Part shown: positions 1-9,224 of the stretch, in pieces
Layout of the letters: each line of letters opens with the position of its first letter
Numbering within the stretch: position 1 is the stretch's first letter
Source of the DNA: Cytophagales bacterium Alg240-R148
GTDB taxonomy: Bacteria > Bacteroidota > Bacteroidia > Cytophagales > Cyclobacteriaceae
DNA length: 64,000 nucleotides
Direction: 5' to 3'
NCBI GenBank assembly: GCA_900537185.1
Contig: LS999826.1
Location: forward strand, 1,258,379-1,322,378
The notes under the pieces: model-generated
The model's input: only the letters and a program-made list of their open reading frames with translations
What the model was told of the DNA's origin: nothing
The model's database searches: none
Position numbers and translations under genes: made by a program

Positions 1-1446
1 TCCAAAGGTTAAAGCCATAGGTTGGAACATTTTTCCTTCCACTCCTTCGAGTCCTAGTATGGGCAAGAAAACGATTAAAATTATCAACTGACCAAAAAAT
101 GCAGCATTCATCATATTCTTAGATGCAGTTGAAGCAGCCTCTGACCTTTCTTTTCTGGACAACTCTATGTCATTTTTAGTTTTGCTGTGCAGTACAAATA
201 CAGTGCTTTCCACAATGATGACAGCTCCATCCACAATTATTCCAAAATCAATTGCTCCTAAACTCATTAAATTGGCCCAAACGTCAAAGGCGTTCATTAA
301 GATAAAGGCGAAAAGCAAAGACAATGGTATAGTGGAGGCTACAATAAGCCCGCCGCGCCAATTTCCGAGTAAAAGAACCAATATAAAGATCACGATTAAA
401 CCTCCTTCCACTAGGTTGGTGCCTACTGTTTTTGTGGTATCCTGTATTAAGGAGGAACGGGCAAGGAAGGGAACCATTTTTATGCCATCAGGAAGAGATT
501 GGTTGATTTGTACTACTCTTTCTTGCACTGCCTCAATCACTGCGTCAGAATTGGCCCCTTTGAGCATCATGATCATACCACCAACAGTTTCTCCTTGCCC
601 ATCTTTGGTTAGTGCTCCATATCGAACTGCTTTCCCAATGGTTACGGTTCCGATGTCTTTAATTTGAATGGGGATATTTTTTTGGTTTTTAATTACAGTT
701 TTTTCAATGTCTTCTATTGTTCTAGCCAATCCTTCCCCTCTAATAAAGTTGGCCATGTGGTTTTTTTCAATGTAAGCACCACCTGTATTTTGGTTGTTGG
801 CTTCCAGCGCTAAGAAAACTTCTTGTATGCTGATGTTCATCGACCGGAGTGCATCCGGATCCACTGCCACTTCGTATTGCTTAATATTGCCTCCAAATGC
901 ATTTACTTCTACTATTCCTGGAACCATGGCCATTTGCCTTTTTACAATCCAGTCTTGAATCGTCCTTAATTCGGTAATGTCATAGAGGTTTTGATGCATG
1001 CTGTCTACTTCCAAGGTGTATTGGTAAATTTCACCTAAACCAGTTGAAATAGGCCCAATAAAAGGAGTACCGAAACTTTTAGGAATCTCTTCTTTTACTG
1101 CATTGAGCTTTTCCATAACCAGTTGCCTGGGCAAGTAGGTGCCCATACCATCATCAAAAACGATGGTTACAACAGAAAGACCAAACCTCGAAACACTTCT
1201 GATTTCCAATACTTGTGGCAGGTTGCTCATGGCCAATTCAATAGGGTAGGAGACAAACTGTTCAATGTCTTCAGTTCCTAAATTCGGTGCTTGGGTAATA
1301 ATTTGCACTTGGTTGTTGGTAATGTCTGGTACGGCATCAATTGGAATTTGCCGCATGCTCCAAATTCCACCAACTACCAAGGCTAGGGTTAGTAATCCGA
1401 TCAAACGTTTGTTTTTGATCGAAAACTCGATAATTGAATTTATCAT
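1..1446 (-). CDS. CusA/CzcA-family heavy-metal efflux RND transporter, N-terminal part (runs off window)
   Basis: This is the inner-membrane pump subunit of a tripartite RND system that exports metal cations, normally with a membrane-fusion protein and a TolC-like channel. I translated the minus strand from the ATG at 1446; it stays open to base 1, giving about 482 residues of a family that is usually above 1000. The N-terminus has a first membrane helix with the family's IPIDAVPDI segment, a periplasmic porter region with LPQVxEIRS and SRFGLS stretches, and then the helix-rich core including a GAIDFGIIVDGAVIIVE segment typical of HME-RND pumps (helix 4, with the proton-relay acidic residue). 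The 3' end lies outside the window. It follows the small exported protein at 1527-1835 on the same strand, 80 bases downstream. The family is clear; whether the substrate is Cu/Ag or Co/Zn/Cd cannot be told. Confidence 0.93.
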   Translation of the reverse strand, partial: MINSIIEFSIKNKRLIGLLTLALVVGGIWSMRQIPIDAVPDITNNQVQIITQAPNLGTEDIEQFVSYPIELAMSNLPQVLEIRSVSRFGLSVVTIVFDDGMGTYLPRQLVMEKLNAVKEEIPKSFGTPFIGPISTGLGEIYQYTLEVDSMHQNLYDITELRTIQDWIVKRQMAMVPGIVEVNAFGGNIKQYEVAVDPDALRSMNISIQEVFLALEANNQNTGGAYIEKNHMANFIRGEGLARTIEDIEKTVIKNQKNIPIQIKDIGTVTIGKAVRYGALTKDGQGETVGGMIMMLKGANSDAVIEAVQERVVQINQSLPDGIKMVPFLARSSLIQDTTKTVGTNLVEGGLIVIFILVLLLGNWRGGLIVASTIPLSLLFAFILMNAFDVWANLMSLGAIDFGIIVDGAVIIVESTVFVLHSKTKNDIELSRKERSEAASTASKNMMNAAFFGQLIILIVFLPILGLEGVEGKMFQPMALTFG

Positions 1447-1461
1447 ACGTATGGTGTTATA

Positions 1462-1515
1462 GCGGCCCTTTTGGGCTGCGATGGGTATAAAAAAATAAGA
1501 TAAAGGCAAAGCCTT
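1462..1515 (-). terminator. Two small hairpins between the Cys/His-rich protein and the RND pump
   Basis: On the minus strand a 5-bp stem (1503-1507 with 1511-1515) is followed by a stretch containing seven T (1489-1495). A second, stronger 7-bp G/C stem with one G-U pair and an AAAA loop (1462-1468 with 1473-1479) follows just before the pump start codon. The first resembles a weak intrinsic terminator; the second has no T tract and may be a processing or translational element. Together they could lower pump expression relative to the upstream gene. Confidence 0.35.
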
Positions 1516-1526
1516 GTGTAGGCGCG

Positions 1527-1835
1527 TTAAGAACGAGGAGGTTCAGAAGGGGGAGTAAGAAATGTTTTACTCAGGTTGTCTTGTAATTGTTGGTAATTGG
1601 CTTTATCAAAATAGTCGTAACCGGCCTCACTGTATACTTCGTACATCGTGATATGAGAGTGACAACATTGGCACTGGCAAAAAGGAGAGCAGAAATCAAC
1701 CTCGTGGTGTTCGTCCTCTGTTGGTTCATGTACACCAACCTCAGAAGTAGCTTGGTGCTCTTCCAATGCGTCGTCACATGGCAGAACTATTATGCCGATA
1801 AAGTATAGAGATAATATGTACAATAAGTACTTCAC
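1527..1835 (-). CDS. Small exported Cys/His-rich protein, DUF6660-like
   Basis: This 102-residue protein has an N-terminal hydrophobic signal-type segment (residues 2-19) ending near a PCDD sequence, then an acidic His/Glu region (HEPTEDEHHEVD) and a Cys cluster (CSPFCQCQCCHSH) suited to soft-metal binding. The rest is short and unremarkable. Small proteins of this kind (DUF6660 in my recollection) commonly stand before CusA/CusB/TolC-like genes in Bacteroidota, and here the next gene downstream is the RND pump. The first codon is GTG; an ATG two bases upstream is out of frame and runs straight into TGA, so GTG is the only sensible start. A role as periplasmic metal chaperone or sensor is inferred from composition and neighbourhood. 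An overlapping opposite-strand reading frame is ignored because it lacks such features. Confidence 0.75.
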   Translation of the reverse strand: MKYLLYILSLYFIGIIVLPCDDALEEHQATSEVGVHEPTEDEHHEVDFCSPFCQCQCCHSHITMYEVYSEAGYDYFDKANYQQLQDNLSKTFLTPPSEPPRS

Positions 1836-1919
1836 ATTTCAAATGTAGAAAAATTATGCTGCAACGCTTTTGCATCCATGAAAATTTATTGGATAAACAG
1901 ATAAATAATTTTATTTATC

Positions 1920-3845
1920 CTACTCCATTATCTCAAATGCACTTCTATAAGCACCAATTTCACTCATGTAGTCCAATAGTTCGTTGTAAAATTTATTTTG
2001 TCCAATCGTGGCACTGTCTCCTATTATAACCAGCTTTTTTCTGGCGCGTGTCATCGCTACGTTCATTCTTCTTCGATCTGATAAAAAACCAATTTCACCG
2101 TTGTCATTGCTTCTAACCAAGCTGATGTACACTATGTCTCTTTCTTGTCCCTGGAAAGAATCAACGGTGTTAATGCCAATTTTATCTTTCACTTCTTCTT
2201 CTAGTCCGGCAGCTTCGAGCATTTCTTGCAAAAGCGTGATTTGCGCTTTGTACGGAGATATAATGCCTATGTTTTCAATAGAATCTAGTTTTTCAACCGC
2301 TTCTATTTGGCCCAGATACTGTATTAAATGCCGTATTAATAAATCGGCTTCCTCTTTGTTAAAGGAGCTTCTCGACTCTTTGTCGCGTTGTTCAAAATAA
2401 CCACAGCCCGCTGTGTCTATAAATTCAACCACCGCATCGCCATCGAAAATTTTCCAATGTGCAACTTGTTCATTGGCTCTTAATTTGTTTTTATAAAACA
2501 CTCGGCTCGAAAAGGTCATGATGTCGTTGTGCATTCGGTATTGCTCGCGCAACAGCACATCCGATTGGTTGTTGGTAATTCCTTTCTCAAAAAGAGTCTT
2601 TTCCAAGCCACCCCTGGCCGCCTCTAAAGATTTTATGGTGGGTGGGAGCTGGCAGTGGTCCCCTGCAAAAATTACCCTGTCGGCTTTGAGAATTGGTATC
2701 CAGCAAGCTGGTTCTAGAGCCTGCGCAGCCTCATCTATAAAAACTGTTTTAAAATGCAGCCCCTTCAGAATTTTATTGCTTGCACCAACCAAAGTAGTTG
2801 CTATAATTTGGGCACGAGCCACCAAGTTGTTGCTTATGTAAAAAGTAAGTTGATCTGCTTCAGATTTGTACTGTTTGGCTTCATTGAGCAGTTGCCTCCT
2901 TTTTTCTCTTTCCGCGGCACCAAAGTTCCGCTTGTATTTTTTTCCTAGTGCAAATAGCTCTTCTGATTTTTTTCTTAAGTGTTTAAGGTTTTTAAATTCA
3001 GGGTGTTTTGTAATTTTAACATCCAGCGTTTTGTTTAAAATCTCGTCCGTAACCCGAGCTGGATGCCCAATTCTCAATACTTCTACTCCTTGTTTACCCA
3101 GTCGGTCTGCCAAAAGGTCTACTGCGGCATTGCTAGGTGCACAAACTAGGATTTGCTGTTCTGTCCGGAGGGTATTGAGAATGGTTTGGATTAAGGTAGT
3201 AGTTTTACCAGTGCCAGGAGGTCCGTGTATAAAAGCTACGTCCTGAGCGGTATGTATGAGGTTCAAAGCCCTGTTCTGGCTGCTGTTAAGCCCAGGTTTT
3301 TCCACTGGATTTCTTTGTTTGAAATGGGCTTCCCCTTTGCCTAGTAAAATGTGTTTGAGGTCGTGTACTCTGCCACTTTTTATTTTGACAACTTGGTTGA
3401 CCGCATATTCCATTTCCCTGTAGCTGCTTTCGTCAAATAACAATTGAATGCCCAGCTGCCCATCGTGTAACCAAGAAGGGATGGAGGCACTGTTTAACGT
3501 AACCACCATGGTAGCCTTGTTAACTTGGTTGACCACCCCGTTAACAGAAGCGCTAGTTTCGTTGTTATTGGCGCCATTGGAAAAAAAGGAAACAAGTTTG
3601 CCAGATTGGAATAAATGTCCCTCTCGGTGCTCTTCCATTCTATTTATTTTAATGATCAGGCGGTCTCCGGCATTGTACTTGGAACGTTCCATTTTAACCG
3701 GGTACCAGCAAACCCCCTGCTTCCTTCTTTCTTTTAAAGAAGTTCCCACCATTTTCTTTTTATACTGAGCAAGGTCTTCTTCCTTTTCTTTTTTCAGTAA
3801 AAACAACAAATCGTGCAAAGACTCTTGAACTTCTTTTCGCGCCAT
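1920..3845 (-). CDS. Superfamily 1 DNA/RNA helicase, Upf1/IGHMBP2-like
   Basis: This is an ATP-dependent SF1B-type nucleic-acid helicase of 641 residues, cytoplasmic. In order: an N-terminal beta-rich accessory region (about 40-150), Walker A GPPGTGKTTT near 208, the Walker B DEAAQ near 371-375, motif III GDHCQLPP near 395, a LREQYRMH motif IV, VDSFQGQERDIVYISLVRS (motif V), and RRMNVAMTRARKKLVIIGD (motif VI). The DEAAQ and QYRMH forms are characteristic of the Upf1/Sen1/IGHMBP2 family. Length and N-terminal beta domain match stand-alone bacterial members annotated as AAA-domain or IGHMBP2-family helicases. It is monocistronic as far as seen, with 90 bases between it and the upstream regulator gene. 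Its biological role (R-loop, RNA or DNA repair substrate) cannot be told from sequence. Confidence 0.93.
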   Translation of the reverse strand: MARKEVQESLHDLLFLLKKEKEEDLAQYKKKMVGTSLKERRKQGVCWYPVKMERSKYNAGDRLIIKINRMEEHREGHLFQSGKLVSFFSNGANNNETSASVNGVVNQVNKATMVVTLNSASIPSWLHDGQLGIQLLFDESSYREMEYAVNQVVKIKSGRVHDLKHILLGKGEAHFKQRNPVEKPGLNSSQNRALNLIHTAQDVAFIHGPPGTGKTTTLIQTILNTLRTEQQILVCAPSNAAVDLLADRLGKQGVEVLRIGHPARVTDEILNKTLDVKITKHPEFKNLKHLRKKSEELFALGKKYKRNFGAAEREKRRQLLNEAKQYKSEADQLTFYISNNLVARAQIIATTLVGASNKILKGLHFKTVFIDEAAQALEPACWIPILKADRVIFAGDHCQLPPTIKSLEAARGGLEKTLFEKGITNNQSDVLLREQYRMHNDIMTFSSRVFYKNKLRANEQVAHWKIFDGDAVVEFIDTAGCGYFEQRDKESRSSFNKEEADLLIRHLIQYLGQIEAVEKLDSIENIGIISPYKAQITLLQEMLEAAGLEEEVKDKIGINTVDSFQGQERDIVYISLVRSNDNGEIGFLSDRRRMNVAMTRARKKLVIIGDSATIGQNKFYNELLDYMSEIGAYRSAFEIME

Positions 3846-3935
3846 AATGGATTTCTTCTTCTATTTGTAGCGAAGGTATAAAAAAACAAGGAAAGGATGG
3901 GGTGGATGTTGGGTCGGCTTGGTATATTTTTTCAA

Positions 3936-6704
3936 TCAAAGCCCATTGATGTAGTGGTTCAAGTTTTCATCTTTGTTCAATTCCAAAGCTTTTCTTAAAC
4001 GGTACCGTCTTTTCTCAACTCCAGCAACCGAAATATTCATCATTAGAGCAATTTCTTTGGAAGATAAATTCATTCTAATAAAGGCACACATTTTTTTGGA
4101 TGTCTTGCTGAGTTGCGGGTGAATGGACTGTAATTTTTGTAAAAAATTCTGATGGGTTTGGTCAAACTGCAATTCGAATAATTTCCAGTTGGAATCGAGC
4201 ATCATGTCCTGGTCAATGGTTTTGATCAATTGGGTAATGTTCTCCTGATTTTGATCATCGCTATTCACAATTAAGGCATGCAGTTTCCTTTTTAACTGGT
4301 TGATAAATTCATTTTTATGGGATACTTGCAGAATGATAGAACCCAATTCTTTGTTTTTTTCTCGAACTTCTAGTTCTAGTTTTTCCTTTTCAGATATCAA
4401 CTGAAGTTTGCGAATTTCATCATCTTTGTTGGCCAATGCTTTTTCTGCCTTTTTCTTTTGATTTCTAAAACGTTGCAAAACTGCAATTACAATACCAACT
4501 AACAACAAAGAAAATGCTATTGAATACGCAACATAAGCCAAGAAAGTACGGTACCAAGGCGGGAGTATGGTAAATCTAAAATAAGCTTGGGCTGGGTATT
4601 GCATGGTCAGGTTGGCACTGTTGATTTTGACCGCATATTGTCCTTCCCGTAGGTCTGTAAACTCGTATTGGTTGTTTTTGGTCCAACCCGAAACACGCAA
4701 TCTTTTTCCGTTTTGTATTAACTCGTAATAGTAGTTTTTTTCATCACTCTCATAGTAATAACTTGTGTATACACTGAATTTAATGTTGTTCAACTCATAT
4801 GGAATTTCTACTGGGTAAAGCGATGGAATTGCCGCAGAATCCAATTTACCTCCATGAACTAAGGAATCCTGTTCCAATGCATAAAACGACAAAGCGGAAA
4901 ACCCTATTTGTGCCTTTGCTTTTGCTAAAGATTTATCGATTAGATTTTTATTGTTGAAAGCGATAAAACCATCTTGTACTCCAACAATTACTTCTTCTTC
5001 AGAAATGCTGTTGATGTGTTCGTAACTACCAACTAAATTGATGTTGGCATTGCTGATGATATTTTCTTGCAGTAAGGAGTATTGGCCGTTGGCTAGGGGG
5101 TTGAGCAGCCTAATTTCTCCCTCTAATAGAATCCATAAGTTTTGAAATTGATCTTCTGATAATTGATCGATGTAGTTGTTGGAGCCGAGGTAATCATTTA
5201 AATATTGGATGGGCTCGAAAGTGCCGGTAGCTTCCACGTACTTATAAAAACCTTTGTCGCCATAAAAAATAATGCCTTGTTTGGTTTTGGTGAGGCCCGC
5301 AGGGTAAAAATCCATTTGGTCCAATTTAAAGTGTTGCACATTAGCAACGGAACCCAAATCGTTTTTGAAGTCCACTTTGAATAATCCCTTGTTTCCATGG
5401 CATACCCACACACTGGAATCTGAGTGCCAATTGATAATTCTAGCAGGCTCATTAAAAGAATAGGATGCCTCTTGAAAGATCCATTGGCCATTGGTGTAGC
5501 GCATAAATGAAAGTCCGTTTTCATGGCCAACTACTAAAATTTCTTTCGTTGGGTGTTTTACAATTGTCCAAACATTTTTTAAGGGTTTTATTAAGGAGGT
5601 TGTACCATTTTTCCAACTGAATAATCCTTCGGCATGTCCAATCAACATGGCCTCCTTGTTGGATGTTAAACACCAAATTTGTCCTCTAAGATTGTCAACA
5701 GGTTGTACCTGGTTATTGAACGAATCCAATGATTGAAAATAAAGCCCTTGGCTTGTACCTAGAAATATTTTGTTGTTCCACATCATACTGGCATAACCAA
5801 GCCCTTCTACTCCATTTGTTTCATTGAAATACCGAAAAGGACTGTTGATTTCAATATAGGAAACACCGTTGTCGGTAGCCACCCATAGGTTGCCGTTTTT
5901 GTCTTCCAAAATAGCATTGATGTGGTTGTTGGCCAAACCAATGGTTTTATTAAAATTTCTGATAACCTGACCAGACGCATTGGTTAAAAATAGCCCTTCA
6001 TAAGTGCTGCCTATTAACTGGTTCCCATCGGAAAGCTTTATGCTGCAGTTGGGGTTGAATTTGTATTGGGTAGTATTTCTATCGAAGTTGGTATCTTCCA
6101 ATAATGTTTCGTTGGCATACTGAAAATAATTTTTAAAATCATGGATGATAAGATTTTCCCCTTTGTCCCAAGCTTTAAAAATAATGGAAGGAATGGGGAT
6201 TTCCTTTTTTAATTTAAACGTATTTTTTTCAAGCACTACCAACAGTGATTTTGAAAATAAGAGCAATTCCTCCTTCCATTCTAGTATCTGGTATATTTCT
6301 GATTTCAACAATGGAACCTCTTTGTAATCAAATATTTTTTGATAGACCATGGTGCCATTGATATCGGGTTTTATAATACCAAATGTGCCTGGAGAACCAA
6401 TTAATAGTTTGTTTTCAGTGTTTACATATAAGTTGCTGATAGATAATCCGTTATGAAGATTGATTTTCTTCCAGGTTGAACCGTCGTATTGCAACAAGCC
6501 ATAGGCGTTGCCAACGTAGATTATTCCTTTTTGATCCTGGACAATAGAAAAATTTCTAGGGTGAGATTTGTAGTCTTTTGTCCCAAAGTTTTTTATTAAA
6601 ACCAGTCCTCTCTCCGTTACCTGAGCTTTGATAGACCAAGGCAATAATACAGAGTGGGTTAAAATGGCTAAAAAAATACATAGCCTAAAAACAGTGGGTT
6701 TCAT
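3936..6704 (-). CDS. Two-component-propeller regulator with Y_Y_Y domain and LuxR-type HTH
   Basis: A one-polypeptide transmembrane regulator of 922 residues. It has a signal peptide (FRLCIFLAILTHSVLLPWSI...AQ), then propeller-type repeats across most of the periplasmic part (for example NINAILEDKNGNLWVATDNG), a Y_Y_Y domain ending with YPAQAYFRFTILPPWYRTF, one membrane helix near residue 715-735, a coiled coil (KKAEKALANKDDEIRKLQ) and a C-terminal HTH whose LSSKEIALMMNISVAGVEKR segment is the LuxR/GerE-type helix pair. There is no histidine kinase or receiver, so it probably couples an outer signal directly to DNA binding or to a partner. I chose ATG 6704, since it begins the signal peptide; an in-frame ATG at 6773 would add 23 non-signal residues and overlap the divergent promoter region. 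It lies 97 bases from the divergent DoxX-like gene. Confidence 0.88.
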   Translation of the reverse strand: MKPTVFRLCIFLAILTHSVLLPWSIKAQVTERGLVLIKNFGTKDYKSHPRNFSIVQDQKGIIYVGNAYGLLQYDGSTWKKINLHNGLSISNLYVNTENKLLIGSPGTFGIIKPDINGTMVYQKIFDYKEVPLLKSEIYQILEWKEELLLFSKSLLVVLEKNTFKLKKEIPIPSIIFKAWDKGENLIIHDFKNYFQYANETLLEDTNFDRNTTQYKFNPNCSIKLSDGNQLIGSTYEGLFLTNASGQVIRNFNKTIGLANNHINAILEDKNGNLWVATDNGVSYIEINSPFRYFNETNGVEGLGYASMMWNNKIFLGTSQGLYFQSLDSFNNQVQPVDNLRGQIWCLTSNKEAMLIGHAEGLFSWKNGTTSLIKPLKNVWTIVKHPTKEILVVGHENGLSFMRYTNGQWIFQEASYSFNEPARIINWHSDSSVWVCHGNKGLFKVDFKNDLGSVANVQHFKLDQMDFYPAGLTKTKQGIIFYGDKGFYKYVEATGTFEPIQYLNDYLGSNNYIDQLSEDQFQNLWILLEGEIRLLNPLANGQYSLLQENIISNANINLVGSYEHINSISEEEVIVGVQDGFIAFNNKNLIDKSLAKAKAQIGFSALSFYALEQDSLVHGGKLDSAAIPSLYPVEIPYELNNIKFSVYTSYYYESDEKNYYYELIQNGKRLRVSGWTKNNQYEFTDLREGQYAVKINSANLTMQYPAQAYFRFTILPPWYRTFLAYVAYSIAFSLLLVGIVIAVLQRFRNQKKKAEKALANKDDEIRKLQLISEKEKLELEVREKNKELGSIILQVSHKNEFINQLKRKLHALIVNSDDQNQENITQLIKTIDQDMMLDSNWKLFELQFDQTHQNFLQKLQSIHPQLSKTSKKMCAFIRMNLSSKEIALMMNISVAGVEKRRYRLRKALELNKDENLNHYINGL

Positions 6705-6801
6705 ACTTTCAAATATACCTTTTTTGAATGGAGTTAGCAACCTTCCACCAACACCTCTTGCAAGCCACGCCATATTGGTTGAACTTTATTATCTTTATTC
6801 T

Positions 6802-8040
6802 ATGGAAAAATTAAAGGCCTTTTTTACTAGAGTAGCATTGGTTTATTTTATTCTCTATATATTTCCTGTACCCTTGCCTTTGAGCCATTGGCCTTTACTG
6901 CAAGAATGCAGCCTGGTATTGGGGAATATATATGACATAACGGTGCAGCTATCAGGAATTTTTGTTTTTGATATGGAGTCGGTGGCCAAGCACAGTACAG
7001 GGAGCAGCGACCGTCCCTACGATTTGCTGTTGTTGTTTAATTTTTTATGCTTGGCATTATTGGTTGCTGGGGTATGGGGCATCTTAAAAAAACGGGAGCC
7101 TAAGTTGCCATTAGAACCTGCCTTTCTGGGTATTGTGTTGCGATATTACCTGGTCTATGCCATGCTGCTTTATGGATTTAAAAAGCTACTCTTGGTTCAA
7201 TTCCTGGAGCCTTCCTTCCTCGATTTACTTTCTACCATGGGTTCTGTTTCTCCAATGAAGTTGAATTGGACATCTATGGGAATAGCACCGGGGTATTCTA
7301 GGGTAATTGGGCTTGTTGAAATAATTGGTGCTTTGTTGTTACTCAAAAGAAAAACAATAGGGGCTGGGGTGCTGATTTTGCTCTTTGTAATGGTGCAAGT
7401 ATTGGCCATTAATTTGTTCTATGATGTACCAGTAAAACAACACACCTTTCATTTAATAGCGATGGTAGTTTTGGTTGGGGTTCCTTATGCTAGTAGAATT
7501 AAAAAGGCTCTTTTCTCCAACCAGTCCTTGGAAGCTTTGCAACTGCATACAGCTGCCGGATTTCCCTTTCAAAAGTGGCATAAAAGCGTTAAGATAATAG
7601 CGGTAATACTACTTGTGTCAAATGGTTTAATGCTAAATATTAAGAAAAAAAAGGCACAAATTGCCAACCAAGCCCACCATTCAATTTATGGTTTGTACGA
7701 ATTCAAAGGAAAAGCTCTTCCAGCAGAAGGTTTGGCCTATGTAGTAGTAGAATCTTCCACCTATGTTTATTTTATTTTTGAAGATAAAAGTGTGGCCTAT
7801 TGTACTTATGTTTTTGATGGGAGTACCCTCCGGATTGATGCACCTAATTTTGAAGTTGTGTCTAAAGATTTTGAAATTTCAGAAATCAGAGGGCGACACA
7901 GCGTACGCTGGAGTAGCGGCGAACAAGCTTTTGAGTTGGATGTTCGCCGCATTTCTAAACAGAATTTTGCATTGATGCAAAAGGAGTTTAATTTGGTTCA
8001 AGAGGCTCCAAATTTTAAAAATGGTTATAGTTTTAAGTAA
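6802..8040 (+). CDS. Polytopic membrane protein, DoxX-like, with C-terminal soluble domain
   Basis: A membrane protein of 412 residues with at least six hydrophobic helices in the first two thirds. The segment APGYSRVIGLVEIIGALLLL followed by a further helix resembles the DoxX/DoxD-like four-helix fold. After a last helix (VKIIAVILLVSNGLML) comes a soluble C-terminal domain of about 110 residues rich in beta strands, with no motif I recognise. I chose ATG 6802; an in-frame ATG at 6628 lies inside the divergent regulator gene and would add a non-hydrophobic extension. It is divergent from the propeller regulator and its 3' end overlaps the convergent acyltransferase gene by 16 bases. Function unknown; regulation by the neighbour is only suggested by position. 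Confidence 0.72.
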   Translation: MEKLKAFFTRVALVYFILYIFPVPLPLSHWPLLQECSLVLGNIYDITVQLSGIFVFDMESVAKHSTGSSDRPYDLLLLFNFLCLALLVAGVWGILKKREPKLPLEPAFLGIVLRYYLVYAMLLYGFKKLLLVQFLEPSFLDLLSTMGSVSPMKLNWTSMGIAPGYSRVIGLVEIIGALLLLKRKTIGAGVLILLFVMVQVLAINLFYDVPVKQHTFHLIAMVVLVGVPYASRIKKALFSNQSLEALQLHTAAGFPFQKWHKSVKIIAVILLVSNGLMLNIKKKKAQIANQAHHSIYGLYEFKGKALPAEGLAYVVVESSTYVYFIFEDKSVAYCTYVFDGSTLRIDAPNFEVVSKDFEISEIRGRHSVRWSSGEQAFELDVRRISKQNFALMQKEFNLVQEAPNFKNGYSFK

Positions 8041-9215
8041 ATATTGAAACGATTTAATAGTTTAACCAGCCACATCATCACAATTGAAAAAACCATTGAC
8101 CATACAATTCCCCACGTGCCTGCATCAAAAAATGCAGGACGGTAATCCACCCCAAGTGCGATACAAAATGAAATTAGAATGTATGGTATCAAATATATAA
8201 GCAAGGGGTTGGAGGCTGCAGGTTGAAAAAAAGTGGTCCATTGGCTTAGTTTAAGTTTTTCAATAACCCCATACAACAGATAGAGCAGAATAGAACATAT
8301 GCCTACACTGTACAGCACCCAAGTTGGAGTGGCCCAAATTTTTGAAATGGAATAATAGGGTCTTAATAGATAGCCCAAGACAAAACAAACTAGGATGAAT
8401 ATTAGAAATAGGATCTGTTTGTTTTTTTCCTTTGTTTGCTGGTTGAAAAGTACCAGACTTGCAAAAATTCCGGATAACGTAGTGGCAGTATGGGTGAAAT
8501 TTCCAGAGAAATTTTTAACACTGTTTGGCAGGGATGGTAACTGACAAACCATATACAACCCGATAAAAGCTATAATACTTGCCCCAACCAGCCATTTATT
8601 GCCTTTATAAATCAAATAGGTAAGACATGAAAATAAATACGCCCATCCAATTAAGCCAAGTATGCCCCACCATTGAATGCCCATTCTTCCTCCTTCTTGG
8701 TTTCTATATAATAAGAAGAGCAGAAAAAGTACCGCTATTCCAGTAAATTGAATGGCCTTTTTTTGGATGGATGTTAACCCCCATTTTTTGTAATCGTTCC
8801 AAACCAGTACCACCGCGATATACATGATTAGACTCCACCAACCAATAGTTATAACCATGTTTTGGTTGGTCCCTTGGATGTCGTAAAAGGCGCTATCAGA
8901 ATTGACCATAAAAAAACCGACTACTAAGAGTCCAGTAAACCGTTTGAAAATGTGAAGCACCATAGGCATAGGTTTTTTTTCTTTTTTTAACCTGGCGTCT
9001 AGAGCAAAAGGAATGGACAACCCTACAATAAATAAAAAAGAAGGGAAAACGATGTCCACAAAGGTCATGGCGTCTGCATCTGCCGGCATGTGTTTCATCC
9101 AGATAGGTACATCTGAAATGCCGGCCAATTCATTTACAAAAATCATTGTGAGTATTGTAAAACCTCTAAGTACATCAATGGAAAGTATTCTACCTGTCTG
9201 TAGCTGGTTGCTCAT
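8025..9215 (-). CDS. DUF5009 / heparan-alpha-glucosaminide N-acetyltransferase-like membrane protein
   Basis: A polytopic inner-membrane protein of 396 residues with about ten helices. The N-terminus RILSIDVLRGFTILTMIFVN and the following FVDIVFPSFLFIVGLSIPFAL are hallmarks of the DUF5009/DUF1624 (HGSNAT, YeiB-like) acyltransferase superfamily, which in characterised members transfers an acetyl group from cytoplasmic acetyl-CoA to a sugar amine across a membrane. It starts 9 bases after the stop of the arylsulfotransferase-like gene and is thus very likely co-transcribed with it. Family membership is well supported; the substrate is unknown. The pairing with a sulfotransferase-like lipoprotein downstream of a SusCD pair suggests modification or use of a decorated glycan or aromatic compound, which is inference. 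Confidence 0.85.
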   Translation of the reverse strand: MSNQLQTGRILSIDVLRGFTILTMIFVNELAGISDVPIWMKHMPADADAMTFVDIVFPSFLFIVGLSIPFALDARLKKEKKPMPMVLHIFKRFTGLLVVGFFMVNSDSAFYDIQGTNQNMVITIGWWSLIMYIAVVLVWNDYKKWGLTSIQKKAIQFTGIAVLFLLFLLYRNQEGGRMGIQWWGILGLIGWAYLFSCLTYLIYKGNKWLVGASIIAFIGLYMVCQLPSLPNSVKNFSGNFTHTATTLSGIFASLVLFNQQTKEKNKQILFLIFILVCFVLGYLLRPYYSISKIWATPTWVLYSVGICSILLYLLYGVIEKLKLSQWTTFFQPAASNPLLIYLIPYILISFCIALGVDYRPAFFDAGTWGIVWSMVFSIVMMWLVKLLNRFNIYLKL

Positions 9216-9224
9216 AAATCTTAT

